64,000 nucleotides of DNA from the NCBI GenBank assembly GCA_947088675.1, contig CAMUHN010000004.1, positions 1-64,000 on the forward strand, written 5' to 3'. Each line of letters opens with the position of its first letter. The first letter of the stretch is position 1. The notes beneath the pieces were generated by a model. That model saw only the letters and a list, made by a program, of their open reading frames with translations. It ran no database searches and was not told the DNA's origin. A program made the position numbers and the translations under genes. Of the stretch, positions 44,971 to 53,470 are shown piece by piece. The stretch is from an uncultured Roseburia sp. GTDB lineage: Bacteria > Bacillota > Clostridia > Lachnospirales > Lachnospiraceae.

Positions 44971-45555
44971 ATGTCTTTTATTGTACAGTATCTGCTGCAC
45001 CCAAGGAGTGTGGGAGCCGTAAAACCGAGTTCGAAGCATCTTGCAAAAAAGATGGTCGAAGACGTGAATTTTTGCAAAGCAAGATGTATCGCGGAGCTTG
45101 GCGCCGGGACCGGCGTATTTACGGAAGAAGTGGTAAAGGCAAAGCGTGATGAAACCGTCTATCTGGTCTTTGAGATCAACGACGCGTTTTACCGCACATT
45201 AAATGATAAATACGGTTCCATTCCGAATGTGCATATCATACACGATTCTGCGGAAAAATTGGCTTCCTGTCTTGCAAAATACGGTTTTTCAAGATCCGAC
45301 TATATTCTGTCCGGTCTGCCGTTTGCCAGTCTGCCAAAAGAGACATCCGACCGTATTTTAAGAGAATGCCGCAGATGCCTGACGGCCGGAGGTTCTTTTA
45401 TTACATTTCAGTATACCAGATTAAAACTGCCGTTATTTCGAAAATATTTTGCAAAAATTTCATTGAAAAAAGAGAACAGGAATGTCCCGCCGGCCTATAT
45501 TATAAACTGTAAAAACGGACGAAAAAAGAAAAATGGAACGTCTCCAGCATCTTGA
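44971..45555 (+). CDS. SAM-dependent methyltransferase, phospholipid N-methyltransferase-like
   Basis: 194 residues. SAM motif I is IAELGAGTGVFTEEV; LSGLPFASLP occupies the post-motif IV region. The N-terminal VGAVKPSSKHLAKKM pattern is shared by PmtA-like phospholipid methyltransferases and by KsgA/Erm-like RNA methylases. The substrate cannot be decided. ATG 44971 follows AGGAAAGGGGAG. The last 23 nt overlap moaC. Confidence 0.75.
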   Translation: MSFIVQYLLHPRSVGAVKPSSKHLAKKMVEDVNFCKARCIAELGAGTGVFTEEVVKAKRDETVYLVFEINDAFYRTLNDKYGSIPNVHIIHDSAEKLASCLAKYGFSRSDYILSGLPFASLPKETSDRILRECRRCLTAGGSFITFQYTRLKLPLFRKYFAKISLKKENRNVPPAYIINCKNGRKKKNGTSPAS

Positions 45556-46015
45556 TGAAAACGGCAACGCCGTTATGGTGGATATCCACCAAAAGGAAGA
45601 TACCTGCAGAGTCGCGAAAGCGGAGGGGACAATCCGCTTAAACAGCGAGGCATTCCTTGCAGTCGAAAATCATTCCGTGAAAAAAGGGGATGTGCTTTCT
45701 GTCGCAAGGATTGCCGGGATTATGGCGGCAAAGAAAAATGCGCAGCTGATTCCACTTTGCCACAATATTGCGCTTTCCAGGTGTGCGGTTGATTTTGAGA
45801 CGGACAAAAAGACATGCAGTATCCGCGCAGTCTGTACCGTCGCCTGTATCGGAAAGACAGGTGTTGAGATGGAAGCGCTGACGGGAGCCAGCGTAGCGCT
45901 TTTGACCATTTACGATATGTGTAAATCCATAGACCGTTCTATGGAGATCACAAACATACGCCTTCTGGAAAAAGACGGCGGAAAAAGCGGCAGGTATTTG
46001 TATGAAGCAGATTGA
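45533..46015 (+). CDS. moaC: Cyclic pyranopterin monophosphate synthase MoaC
   Basis: 160 residues. Second enzyme of molybdopterin synthesis, completing cPMP formation after MoaA. Marks: IPLCHNIAL, the ALTGASVALLTIYDMCK active-site segment, and the KDGGKSG ending. ATG 45533 lies inside the methyltransferase 3' end. Its own end overlaps the MoeA-like gene by 14 nt, giving a tightly coupled Moco operon. Confidence 0.94.
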   Translation: MERLQHLDENGNAVMVDIHQKEDTCRVAKAEGTIRLNSEAFLAVENHSVKKGDVLSVARIAGIMAAKKNAQLIPLCHNIALSRCAVDFETDKKTCSIRAVCTVACIGKTGVEMEALTGASVALLTIYDMCKSIDRSMEITNIRLLEKDGGKSGRYLYEAD

Positions 46016-47036
46016 GACAAAAAATGCAGTCGGCCATATTTTGTGCCACGATGTAACGCAGATTATCCGGGGCGTGACAAAGGACGCTGTGTTTCGAAAA
46101 GGCCACATTATTACGGAGGAGGATATCCCTGTACTTCTTGGTATCGGAAAGGATCACATTTACGTTTGGGAAAATGACAGTACAATGCTCCATGAAAACG
46201 ACGCAGCGAATCAGTTGTATGAACTGTGTAAAAATAAGCATATTTATCATGGAGAGGTAAAAGAAGGAAAAATAGAGGCGTTTGCGGACTGTGACGGACT
46301 GTTTCAGACAGACAGACAGAAACTCTTTCGCATCAATTCTTTCGGGGAGATGATGATTGCCGCAAGGCATGGAAATACGCCGGTTCGAAAAGGGGATAAG
46401 CTTGCGGGGATGCGTATTATTCCGCTGCTGATCAAAAAGGATAAAATGGAGCGGGCAAAGACGGCCTGCGGCGGAGGGCCGATTTTTTCGGTCAAACCGT
46501 TTTTAAAGAAAAAAGCGGCAGTTCTTGCGACCGGAAATGAGATCTATTATAACAGGATCACCGATACGTTTACGCCGGTTGTGATGGATAAATTAAAAGA
46601 GTTTGGGGCCGAAATCATTTTTCAGGAAGTATTTGACGATCATCCGGAAAAAATAACTGCCGGTATCCTCAGAGCGATTGCAGGCGGAGCGCAGCTTGTT
46701 GTCTGTACCGGCGGTATGAGCGTCGATCCCGATGATAAGACGCCTCTTGCCATAAAGAATACAGGGGCGGATATTGTCACCTACGGAGCGCCTGTACTGC
46801 CGGGAGCGATGTTTATGCTCTCTTATTTTCGTGCGAAAGACCGGACGGTCCCGATTATGGGGCTGCCGGGATGCGTTATGTACGCAAAGCGCACCGTTTT
46901 TGACCTGGTGCTGCCGAGAATTATGGCGGACGATCCGATTACGGCAGAAGAAATTGCGATGCTCGGAGAAGGCGGTTTATGCTTATCCTGTGAAGTCTGC
47001 CGTTTTCCGGACTGCGGATTTGGAAAAGGCTGGTGA
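46002..47036 (+). CDS. MoeA/MoaB-like molybdopterin-binding protein
   Basis: 344 residues. The N-terminal half is not clearly recognised. The C-terminal MoCF-biosynthesis domain (about 170-310) has the LATGNEIYYN and VCTGGMSVDPDD pterin-binding loops. A Cys-containing tail (CEVCRFPDCGFG) could bind metal or an Fe-S cluster. It probably handles adenylylation or metal insertion in the cofactor. Overlaps moaC; moaA follows 1 nt after its stop. Confidence 0.8.
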   Translation: MKQIETKNAVGHILCHDVTQIIRGVTKDAVFRKGHIITEEDIPVLLGIGKDHIYVWENDSTMLHENDAANQLYELCKNKHIYHGEVKEGKIEAFADCDGLFQTDRQKLFRINSFGEMMIAARHGNTPVRKGDKLAGMRIIPLLIKKDKMERAKTACGGGPIFSVKPFLKKKAAVLATGNEIYYNRITDTFTPVVMDKLKEFGAEIIFQEVFDDHPEKITAGILRAIAGGAQLVVCTGGMSVDPDDKTPLAIKNTGADIVTYGAPVLPGAMFMLSYFRAKDRTVPIMGLPGCVMYAKRTVFDLVLPRIMADDPITAEEIAMLGEGGLCLSCEVCRFPDCGFGKGW

Positions 47037-47037
47037 A

Positions 47038-48000
47038 ATGAACGACCGTTATGGAAGAACGATAAATTATATGAGAATTTCCGTCACCAAAAGCTGTAAT
47101 CTAAGCTGCAGATATTGTATGCCGCCGGGAGAGCAGCGTGAGGTTTCCGAAAAACTGTTATCGGATTCGGAAATTTTTTGCGTGGCAAAAGCTGCTGCAG
47201 CGCTTGGGATTACGCAGTTTAAACTGACCGGGGGAGAGCCGCTGTTACGTCCGGGGATTGTGCGGCTTGCCGCGGCAATCAGGGCGTTTCCTGACACGAC
47301 GGCCGTCACAATTACGACGAACGGCGTTCTGCTTGCCGGATTTGCAAAAGAGTTAAAGGAGGCAGGCGTAGATGCGGTAAACGTCAGCCTGGATACGCTT
47401 GATCCGTCTTACTTTCAATGGCTGACCGGACATGCCGCATTGGAACAGGTGACAGCGGGGATAGAGACTGCGCAGTCGGCGGGCCTTTTTGTCAGATTAA
47501 ATGCAGTGTGGGGCCGGCAGTCGGATGGCAGAGAGCTGGTTCGTTTTGCACAGCAGAGAGGGCTTATCCTTAAGTTTATCGAGATGATGCCGGTCGGATA
47601 TGGAAAAAATTTTGTTTCGGAGGAAAAGACGGATCTGATTTCGTTCCTGCAGGAACACTATGGTAAGGCGCAGCGCATAGATCAGCTCAGTTTTGGGGCA
47701 GGTCCTGCCGCATATTACAGGTTTGAAAAACTGCGTCATCCGATCGGACTGATACGTGCAGTCAGTCATCCTTTTTGCGAAACCTGCAACCGGATTCGGC
47801 TGACAGCGGAAGGGAAGCTGAAACTGTGCCTTTCCTATCGGGATGGCGTCGATTTGCGGGAAGCATTAGAGCGCGGCGCCGGTGAGCGGGAACTGATCCG
47901 GATGATGGAACAGGCGATTTATGAGAAACCGAAAAAACATAGTTTTCTGGAACCGGAAAAGATCACGGAACAGGGAGCTATGATTTCAATTGGAGGTTAG
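47038..48000 (+). CDS. moaA: GTP 3',8-cyclase MoaA (radical SAM)
   Basis: 320 residues. Radical-SAM cluster CNLSCRYC (about 21-28), then FKLTGGEPLLRPG. The second, C-terminal 4Fe-4S site is CETCNRIRLTAEGKLKLC. The protein ends in Gly-Gly, the known functional C-terminal motif of MoaA. Those codons, with the stop, read GGAGGTTAG and form the left boundary repeat of structured element copy 2. It starts 1 nt after the MoeA-like stop. Confidence 0.94.
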   Translation: MNDRYGRTINYMRISVTKSCNLSCRYCMPPGEQREVSEKLLSDSEIFCVAKAAAALGITQFKLTGGEPLLRPGIVRLAAAIRAFPDTTAVTITTNGVLLAGFAKELKEAGVDAVNVSLDTLDPSYFQWLTGHAALEQVTAGIETAQSAGLFVRLNAVWGRQSDGRELVRFAQQRGLILKFIEMMPVGYGKNFVSEEKTDLISFLQEHYGKAQRIDQLSFGAGPAAYYRFEKLRHPIGLIRAVSHPFCETCNRIRLTAEGKLKLCLSYRDGVDLREALERGAGERELIRMMEQAIYEKPKKHSFLEPEKITEQGAMISIGG

Positions 48001-48149
48001 TGTGAGAAGAACTTCTAAAACTCACGCCAGCGGGCGTTTCGCTAAGAAGTTCTAAGTCTCACACCAGAGAATCCCAAAAACACGCCATGTATGGCGTTGG
48101 ATTCTCCGCGCAGATATGAGTCGCAGCGAAGCTGCGGCATGGAGGTTGA
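47992..48149 (+). repeat. Structured intergenic element, copy 2
   Basis: H1 is GTGAGA-AGAACTTCT (48002-48016) with AGAAGTTCT-aag-TCTCAC (48045-48062). H2 is GAGAATCC (48067-48074) with GGATTCTC (48099-48106), containing an extra CGCCAT/ATGGCG stem. H3 is GTCGCAGC (48120-48127) with GCTGCGGC (48131-48138). Boundaries are GGAGGTTAG (47992-48000) and GGAGGTTGA (48141-48149). The right boundary supplies the ribosome site of the next gene. H1 stems differ from copy 1 by paired changes. Confidence 0.85.
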
Positions 48150-48151
48150 AA

Positions 48152-49603
48152 GTGGGGACAGTGAAAGCGGTCTGTATCAGTGAGAAGAGGGGTACGAACA
48201 AGACGCCGGTGGAATGGGCAGATTTTGTGGAGAACTGGGGCATCCGCGGGGATGCGCATGCAGGAAACTGGCACAGGCAGGTCAGCCTGCTGTCTTTCGA
48301 AACAATACAGGCATTCCGGGAGCGCGGAGCGGAGGTTGACTACGGGGCGTTTGGTGAAAATCTGGTGATAGAGGGATATGATTTTGCCCGTCTGCCGCTC
48401 GGTACCAGAGTTTTGTGCGGGGAAGTGCTGCTCGAAATCACGCAGATCGGTAAAGAGTGCCACAGCCACTGTGAAATTTATAAAAAGATGGGCGAATGCA
48501 TTATGCCGACGCAGGGCGTATTTGCCGTCGTTTTAAAAGGCGGACGAATTGCTGTGGGGGAGAGGGCAGCGTGTATTCCTCCAAATCTTTTTGGGACGAT
48601 TGCAAGCCGTCCAAAAGATGCGGACTGTGTGCTTGCGACTGTTATCGAAGGGCGAAATGCCGGGGAACAGGCGCTTTGGATAGATCGTGTTTTGCGTTTT
48701 TGCAGTTCCCCTGACGCTTTTTTTTCGAAACACGCACAGCAGTTTTATGATGCAGAAAAAAGCGGACTGATTTCGATGGATGGCCGCAGCGTTTTCTGTG
48801 AAAAAATTGGAGGCAGGAAGAATCTGGTTGTCTGCGGTGCAGGCCATGTCTCTGTGCCGATCATCGCATTGGGAAAACGTCTCGGTTTTTTTGTCACGGC
48901 AATCGATGACCGGGAATCGTTTGCACAGACTGCAAAAGCAGCCGGCGCGGATGAGGTGTGCTGTGAGTCATTTGAGACGGCGCTAAAGCGGGTGGACAAA
49001 AGCCGCGACACTTATTTTGTGATTGTGACAAGAGGGCATCAGTATGATATCGGGTGCCTGCGTATCGCTGTAAAAAAGGCGCATGCCTATATCGGAATGA
49101 TGGGCAGCAGAACGCGCGCAGACGCTGTGAAAGAGCAATTGCGCACAGAGGGCGTGCCGGAGCAATTGTTAAAGCAGATTCATGCGCCGATTGGACTTGC
49201 AATCGGCGCAGAGTCGCCGGAGGAAATAGCCATATCTGTGATGGCCCAGATCATTTGGACAAAGAACCGGGAAAAGAGAATCGGAACTTACGATGCCATG
49301 CTTTTGGCTTATCTGACCAGAGAAAAAGGGGAGGGGAAAGAGATGGCGCTCTGTACGATCGTGGAAAAACACGGCTCTGCTCCGCGGGAAGTCGGAACGA
49401 AAATGCTGGTCTTAGAAGACGGCAGCCTGGTCGGAACGATTGGAGGGGGAGCGGCGGAGCATGAAATCCGCCGGGAAGCGCTTACGTTACTCCAAAAGGG
49501 CGGATCATTCGTTCAAAAGAGGCTGCAGCTGACTGCAGATGATGCGGCAGGGCAGGGGATGGTATGCGGCGGTACGATACTTGTAATTCTGCAAAAAATA
49601 TAA
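48152..49603 (+). CDS. MOSC-XdhC fusion protein
   Basis: 483 residues. MOSC domain about 1-145 (GIRGDAHAG near 30, CHSHCEIYKKMG near 103-114). A degenerate XdhC/CoxI N-domain lies about 155-215. Rossmann-type XdhC C-domain about 224-370 (VVCGAGHVS near 227). A second, intact CoxI domain occupies 383-483 (HGSAPREVGTKM, GTIGGGAAEHEI). MOSC proteins bind sulfur and pterin; XdhC proteins bind Moco and guide sulfuration for xanthine-dehydrogenase-like enzymes. GTG 48152 lies 6 nt after GGAGG, which belongs to the structured element. No molybdoenzyme is in the window. Confidence 0.85.
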   Translation: MGTVKAVCISEKRGTNKTPVEWADFVENWGIRGDAHAGNWHRQVSLLSFETIQAFRERGAEVDYGAFGENLVIEGYDFARLPLGTRVLCGEVLLEITQIGKECHSHCEIYKKMGECIMPTQGVFAVVLKGGRIAVGERAACIPPNLFGTIASRPKDADCVLATVIEGRNAGEQALWIDRVLRFCSSPDAFFSKHAQQFYDAEKSGLISMDGRSVFCEKIGGRKNLVVCGAGHVSVPIIALGKRLGFFVTAIDDRESFAQTAKAAGADEVCCESFETALKRVDKSRDTYFVIVTRGHQYDIGCLRIAVKKAHAYIGMMGSRTRADAVKEQLRTEGVPEQLLKQIHAPIGLAIGAESPEEIAISVMAQIIWTKNREKRIGTYDAMLLAYLTREKGEGKEMALCTIVEKHGSAPREVGTKMLVLEDGSLVGTIGGGAAEHEIRREALTLLQKGGSFVQKRLQLTADDAAGQGMVCGGTILVILQKI

Positions 49604-49619
49604 TACGATACCAGAGCCG

Positions 49620-49662
49620 AAAGTTTATGTCCATTGCGCTGACAGGAACAGGCATGAACTTT
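49620..49662. repeat. Inverted repeat before the acetyltransferase
   Basis: AAAGTTTATG-t-CC (49620-49632) pairs with GGCATGAACTTT (49651-49662). No T-run, so terminator function is doubtful. Confidence 0.5.
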
Positions 49663-49701
49663 TGACCCGTAAAACGGAAAGAGAATGGGAGGGAGAAAAG
49701 A

Positions 49702-50310
49702 ATGGGATCTGTCAAAGATAAATTGCACACAGGAGAATTATATCTGCCGCAGGATCAGGAACTGATGGCGGAACAGTTAAAACTACAGGATCGTCTGTAC
49801 GAATATAATCTGTTAAAACCGTCTCAGACGAAAGCGCGGGAGGCAATGCTGCATGAAATTCTTGCAGAATGCGGGGACGGCTGTTATGTCGAGGCGCCGT
49901 TTTATGCAAATTTTGGCGGCAGCCATGTGCATTTTGGAAATTATGTCTATGCCAATTACCATTTGACGATGGTGGACGATACGCATATCTATGTGGGCGA
50001 CTATACGATGTTCGGCCCGAACGTGACGATTGCCTCGGCGGCGCATCCGATTGAACCAAAGCTGAGGGAGGAACTGTACCAGTATAACAGGCCGGTTCAT
50101 ATCGGAAGAAACTGCTGGATTGGCGCCGGAGCGGTTGTGGTTCCGGGCGTTACAATCGGAGATAACACCGTAATCGGCGCCGGCAGCGTGGTTACAAAAG
50201 ATATACCGGCAAATGTGGTGGCGGTTGGAAATCCGTGTCGTGTGCTTCGTGAAATCGGAGAAGAGGACAGGAAGAAATGGGCATGGGAAATCGAAAACCG
50301 ACAAAAATGA
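49702..50310 (+). CDS. maa: Sugar O-acetyltransferase (Maa/LacA-like)
   Basis: 202 residues, hexapeptide-repeat (left-handed beta-helix) acetyltransferase. The N-terminal Maa cap helix is followed by the NYVYANYHLTMVDD region, then the catalytic His in SAAHPIEP and the coil repeats IGAGAVVVPGVTIGDNTVIGAGSV. It acetylates maltose/glucose-like or galactoside sugars with acetyl-CoA. ATG 49702 follows GGGAGGGAG. Monocistronic. Confidence 0.92.
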   Translation: MGSVKDKLHTGELYLPQDQELMAEQLKLQDRLYEYNLLKPSQTKAREAMLHEILAECGDGCYVEAPFYANFGGSHVHFGNYVYANYHLTMVDDTHIYVGDYTMFGPNVTIASAAHPIEPKLREELYQYNRPVHIGRNCWIGAGAVVVPGVTIGDNTVIGAGSVVTKDIPANVVAVGNPCRVLREIGEEDRKKWAWEIENRQK

Positions 50311-50320
50311 TGAAAGAAAA

Positions 50321-50356
50321 GGGAATGGCTGCTTGTTTTAAGACCATTCCTTTTTG
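50321..50356 (+). terminator. Terminator after the acetyltransferase
   Basis: GGAATGG (50322-50328) pairs with CCATTCC (50344-50350), followed by TTTTT. Confidence 0.85.
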
Positions 50357-50423
50357 TTAAGCAGTTGATCATTTGTTTTGAAAAAGCGTGTTAAAATTTT
50401 GCCAATGTGGGATAATAGGAACA

Positions 50424-51962
50424 ATGGACAGGAAAGCAAGCGAAGAAAATCATATTTATATAGCGATCGACCTGAAATCTTTCTACGCTTCGGTAGAATG
50501 CGTAGAGCGTCAGCTTGATCCTCTGACAACGAATCTGGTGGTTGCGGACGCCGGGCGGACAGAAAAGACAATCTGTCTTGCCGTTTCGCCGTCGCTAAAA
50601 GCATACGGGATTTCCGGACGGGCAAGGCTGTTTGAGGTAATACAGAGAGTGGAAGAGGTCAACAGGGAGCGGAGAAACCGCGCGCCGGGACGGCAGTTTG
50701 TCAGCGCTTCCTATGATGCGAAAGAGCTTTTGCGGCATCCCGAATTTTCGGTTTCGTATGTGATTGCGCCGCCGCGTATGGCTTTTTATATCGAATACAG
50801 TACGAAGATTTATGATATCTATTTAAACTATATTGCGCCGGAGGATATGCACGTCTATTCCATTGACGAGGTTTTTCTGGATGTCACGCATTATCTGAAT
50901 ATTTACCGCATGGAGCCAGAAGAACTTGCGTCAAAGATTATCGCAGATGTTTTAACAGAGACGGGGATTACGGCGACGGCGGGAATCGGGACAAATCTGT
51001 ATCTGTGCAAGGTTGCGATGGATATTCTGGCAAAGCACGCTTCCCCCGACTCCAATGGAGTGCGTATCGCCAGGCTGGACGAGATGAGTTACCGAAGATT
51101 ACTGTGGAACCATACGCCGCTTACCGATTTCTGGAGAGTCGGGTATGGCTATCAGAAAAAACTGCATGAGGCAGGAATCTACACCATGGGGGATATCGCA
51201 AGATGTTCTCTTGGCGGTCCAAACGATTATCGGAATGAGGATATGTTATACCGGATGTTTGGAGTGAATGCCGAACTTCTGATTGATCATGCATGGGGGT
51301 ATGAGCCAGTCACGATAGAACTGATCAGGGCCTATAAACCGCAGAGCAGCAGCCTTTGTTCCGGACAGGTTCTGCCGTATCCCTATGATTTTGAAAAGGC
51401 AAAACTGGTGGTGCGGGAAATGGCGGAACTGCTCTCGCTTGACCTGGTCGAAAAGAAACTGGTGACAGACCAGGTGGTTTTAACGATCGGGTATGACAGG
51501 GAGAATTTAACCAGGCCGGAACAAAAAAATAATTATGACGGAGAGGTTACGCTGGACCGATATGGAAGAAAAGTGCCGAAACATGCGCATGGTTCGGTTA
51601 ATCTGGAACGACTGACTTCTTCCTCGCATTTGATTACGGAAGCGGTTATCGGCCTTTATGAGCGCATCGTAAACGAAGGACTGTGGATTCGCCGTATTAC
51701 GCTGACGGCAAACCATGTTGCGGATGAAGCGCAGCAGAGAGAGCCGACGTTTGAGCAGCTGGATTTGTTTACCGATTATCAGGCAGTAGAAAAAAAACGA
51801 AGGGAAGAGGAGGCAAAGATTGCCAAAGAGCGGAAGCTCCAGGAGGCCATGCTGGCAGTGAAAAAAAAGTACGGAAAAAACGCTGTGTTAAAAGGAATGA
51901 ACCTGCAGGAGGGCGCTACGGCGATCAAACGCAATGATCAGATCGGAGGGCACCGTGCGTGA
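50424..51962 (+). CDS. uvrX: Y-family DNA polymerase, UvrX/UmuC type
   Basis: 512 residues, lesion-bypass polymerase. Catalytic palm: IAIDLKSFYASVEC near the start and YSIDEVFLDVT (second metal site), then the TATAGIGTNLYLCKVAMDILAK helix-hairpin entry. The C-terminal half is longer than DinB and matches the Gram-positive UvrX/YqjW group, usually paired with YolD. ATG 50424 follows a weak ATAATAGG site. Its stop overlaps the GTG of the YolD-like gene. No LexA box (GAAC-N4-GTTC) was spotted upstream. Confidence 0.92.
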   Translation: MDRKASEENHIYIAIDLKSFYASVECVERQLDPLTTNLVVADAGRTEKTICLAVSPSLKAYGISGRARLFEVIQRVEEVNRERRNRAPGRQFVSASYDAKELLRHPEFSVSYVIAPPRMAFYIEYSTKIYDIYLNYIAPEDMHVYSIDEVFLDVTHYLNIYRMEPEELASKIIADVLTETGITATAGIGTNLYLCKVAMDILAKHASPDSNGVRIARLDEMSYRRLLWNHTPLTDFWRVGYGYQKKLHEAGIYTMGDIARCSLGGPNDYRNEDMLYRMFGVNAELLIDHAWGYEPVTIELIRAYKPQSSSLCSGQVLPYPYDFEKAKLVVREMAELLSLDLVEKKLVTDQVVLTIGYDRENLTRPEQKNNYDGEVTLDRYGRKVPKHAHGSVNLERLTSSSHLITEAVIGLYERIVNEGLWIRRITLTANHVADEAQQREPTFEQLDLFTDYQAVEKKRREEEAKIAKERKLQEAMLAVKKKYGKNAVLKGMNLQEGATAIKRNDQIGGHRA

Positions 51963-52417
51963 ACGAAAAAGAAATTCATAAATATGACGATATCATGAAT
52001 CTGCCGCATCATGTGTCAAAATATCATCCCAGAATGGCTCTGTCAGACCGTGCGGCGCAGTTTTCACCGTTTGCAGCTCTGACCGGTCACGAGGATGCGA
52101 TCAGGGAGACGGGAAGGCTGACCGAGCAGTTTAGGCAGCCGGACGAGGAAACAAGGGAACAGATGGATGCCTGTCTTAGGGCTGTCATCGAACATATCAC
52201 AGAGATGCCGCAGATAGAGGCAGTCTGTTTTAAACCGGATGCCAGAAAGAGCGGCGGCAGCTATCTTACCTGCCGCGGCCGGGTAAAAAAAGTTGACCTG
52301 TATAACAGAAAGGTTATATTTCTTGACGGAACGCAGATACCGCTTTCGCTGCTGGTTTCATTGGAGTTTTACAGGGACGGAAAGGAATACGATGGAGGGA
52401 TTGCAGAAAATGAATAA
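51959..52417 (+). CDS. YolD-like protein
   Basis: 152 residues. The N-terminal YDDIMNLPHHVSKYHPRMALSDRAAQFSPFAALTG is typical of clostridial YolD-like proteins encoded next to UvrX-type polymerases. The C-terminal half (GRVKKVDLYNRKVIFLDGTQIPLSLLVSLE) has the small beta-domain of the YolD family. It probably regulates or escorts the polymerase. GTG 51959 overlaps the polymerase stop, indicating translational coupling. Confidence 0.85.
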   Translation: MNEKEIHKYDDIMNLPHHVSKYHPRMALSDRAAQFSPFAALTGHEDAIRETGRLTEQFRQPDEETREQMDACLRAVIEHITEMPQIEAVCFKPDARKSGGSYLTCRGRVKKVDLYNRKVIFLDGTQIPLSLLVSLEFYRDGKEYDGGIAENE

Positions 52418-52598
52418 TGCCGGAATCATGAAAACTGCCATGGGCGAATTTAGCGATATACAGGAATATATGGCGCTGGCCAAAAAAGAGAATGCGAAAG
52501 AAACATATGCCAAACTGAAAAAGAAATATCTTTTTCTGAAAGCTCTGCTTCACAATCTGGACGTAAATCTGGCGGATATTGATGAGATAAAGGAATAG
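52410..52598 (+). CDS. Small helical protein in the uvrX operon
   Basis: 62 residues, no family recognised. Predicted almost all helical and probably a coiled coil (YMALAKKENAKETYAKLKKK, then LKALLHNLDVNLADIDEIKE). ATG 52410 is behind GGAGGG and overlaps the YolD-like gene by 8 nt, so it belongs to the same operon. Confidence 0.65.
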   Translation: MNNAGIMKTAMGEFSDIQEYMALAKKENAKETYAKLKKKYLFLKALLHNLDVNLADIDEIKE

Positions 52599-52664
52599 CG
52601 GAAATCTGAGAGTGGGAAAATCTCATTCGCAAAGCGAAAACAAATGGAATCCGGAGGGGTTGCA

Positions 52665-53342
52665 GTGGAACATATTTTAATAATCGAAGACGAAAAAGAT
52701 GTCAACAGACTGCTTGCGCAGACCTTAAAGGAAGAGGGCTATAGGACGACGTCAGCGTTTGATGGAATGGAAGGGCTTCATATGGCGGAAAACGGAGCGT
52801 TTGACCTGATTATGCTTGATCTGATGCTGCCATATTTCAGCGGGGACGAGGTGCTTCGCAGGCTGCGTGAAAAATGCGATACGCCTGTGATTGTTATTTC
52901 TGCCAGAGATATGGTGCGCACAAAGATTGATCTTTTAACGCTGGGAGCCGACGATTATATTACAAAGCCGTTTGATCTTGGTGAAGTGGTGGCCAGAGTC
53001 GTCTCCAATTTAAGGCGGTGCAGGAAAGAAGAGTCGGCAAAGCAGCTTACATATGGAAATCTGGTGCTTGACAGGGAGGCCAAAACCATATCCGCAGAGG
53101 AGACAAAGCTTGATTTGACAGCAAAGGAATATCGGATGATGGAGCTTTTCCTGGAGCATCCAAACAAAGTATTTTCAAAAGCAAATCTGTATGAGACGAT
53201 CTGGGGCGGCGAGTATCTGGGAGACGACAATGTCATTAAGACGCATATCAGCAATCTGAGGACAAAGTTAAAAGCGTATGGGTATGAGAATTATATCGAG
53301 ACTGTCTGGGGACTTGGATATCGTCTGAACAAAAATCCGTAA
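52665..53342 (+). CDS. OmpR-family response regulator
   Basis: 225 residues. Receiver 1-115 (acidic pair IIEDEKD, phospho-Asp in LIMLDLMLP, Thr/Ser in ISAR, Lys in TKPFD), winged-helix DNA-binding domain 130-225 (LTAKEYRMMELFLEHPNKVFSK, THISNLRTKL). GTG 52665 follows GGAGGGG by 5 nt; the in-frame ATG at 52644 lacks a site. The ABC transporter and histidine kinase genes follow, so it likely controls them. Confidence 0.93.
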   Translation: MEHILIIEDEKDVNRLLAQTLKEEGYRTTSAFDGMEGLHMAENGAFDLIMLDLMLPYFSGDEVLRRLREKCDTPVIVISARDMVRTKIDLLTLGADDYITKPFDLGEVVARVVSNLRRCRKEESAKQLTYGNLVLDREAKTISAEETKLDLTAKEYRMMELFLEHPNKVFSKANLYETIWGGEYLGDDNVIKTHISNLRTKLKAYGYENYIETVWGLGYRLNKNP

Positions 53343-53470
53343 AACTTTACAGTTTCTTTACCATTTTTTTATTTTTCCTGACAATTTCCAAACATTTGCC
53401 GACTATACTTCTTATCGAAAGCAGTAACAATAGAAAAATAGTTCAGACAGATAAGGAGGAGCAGTATTTT

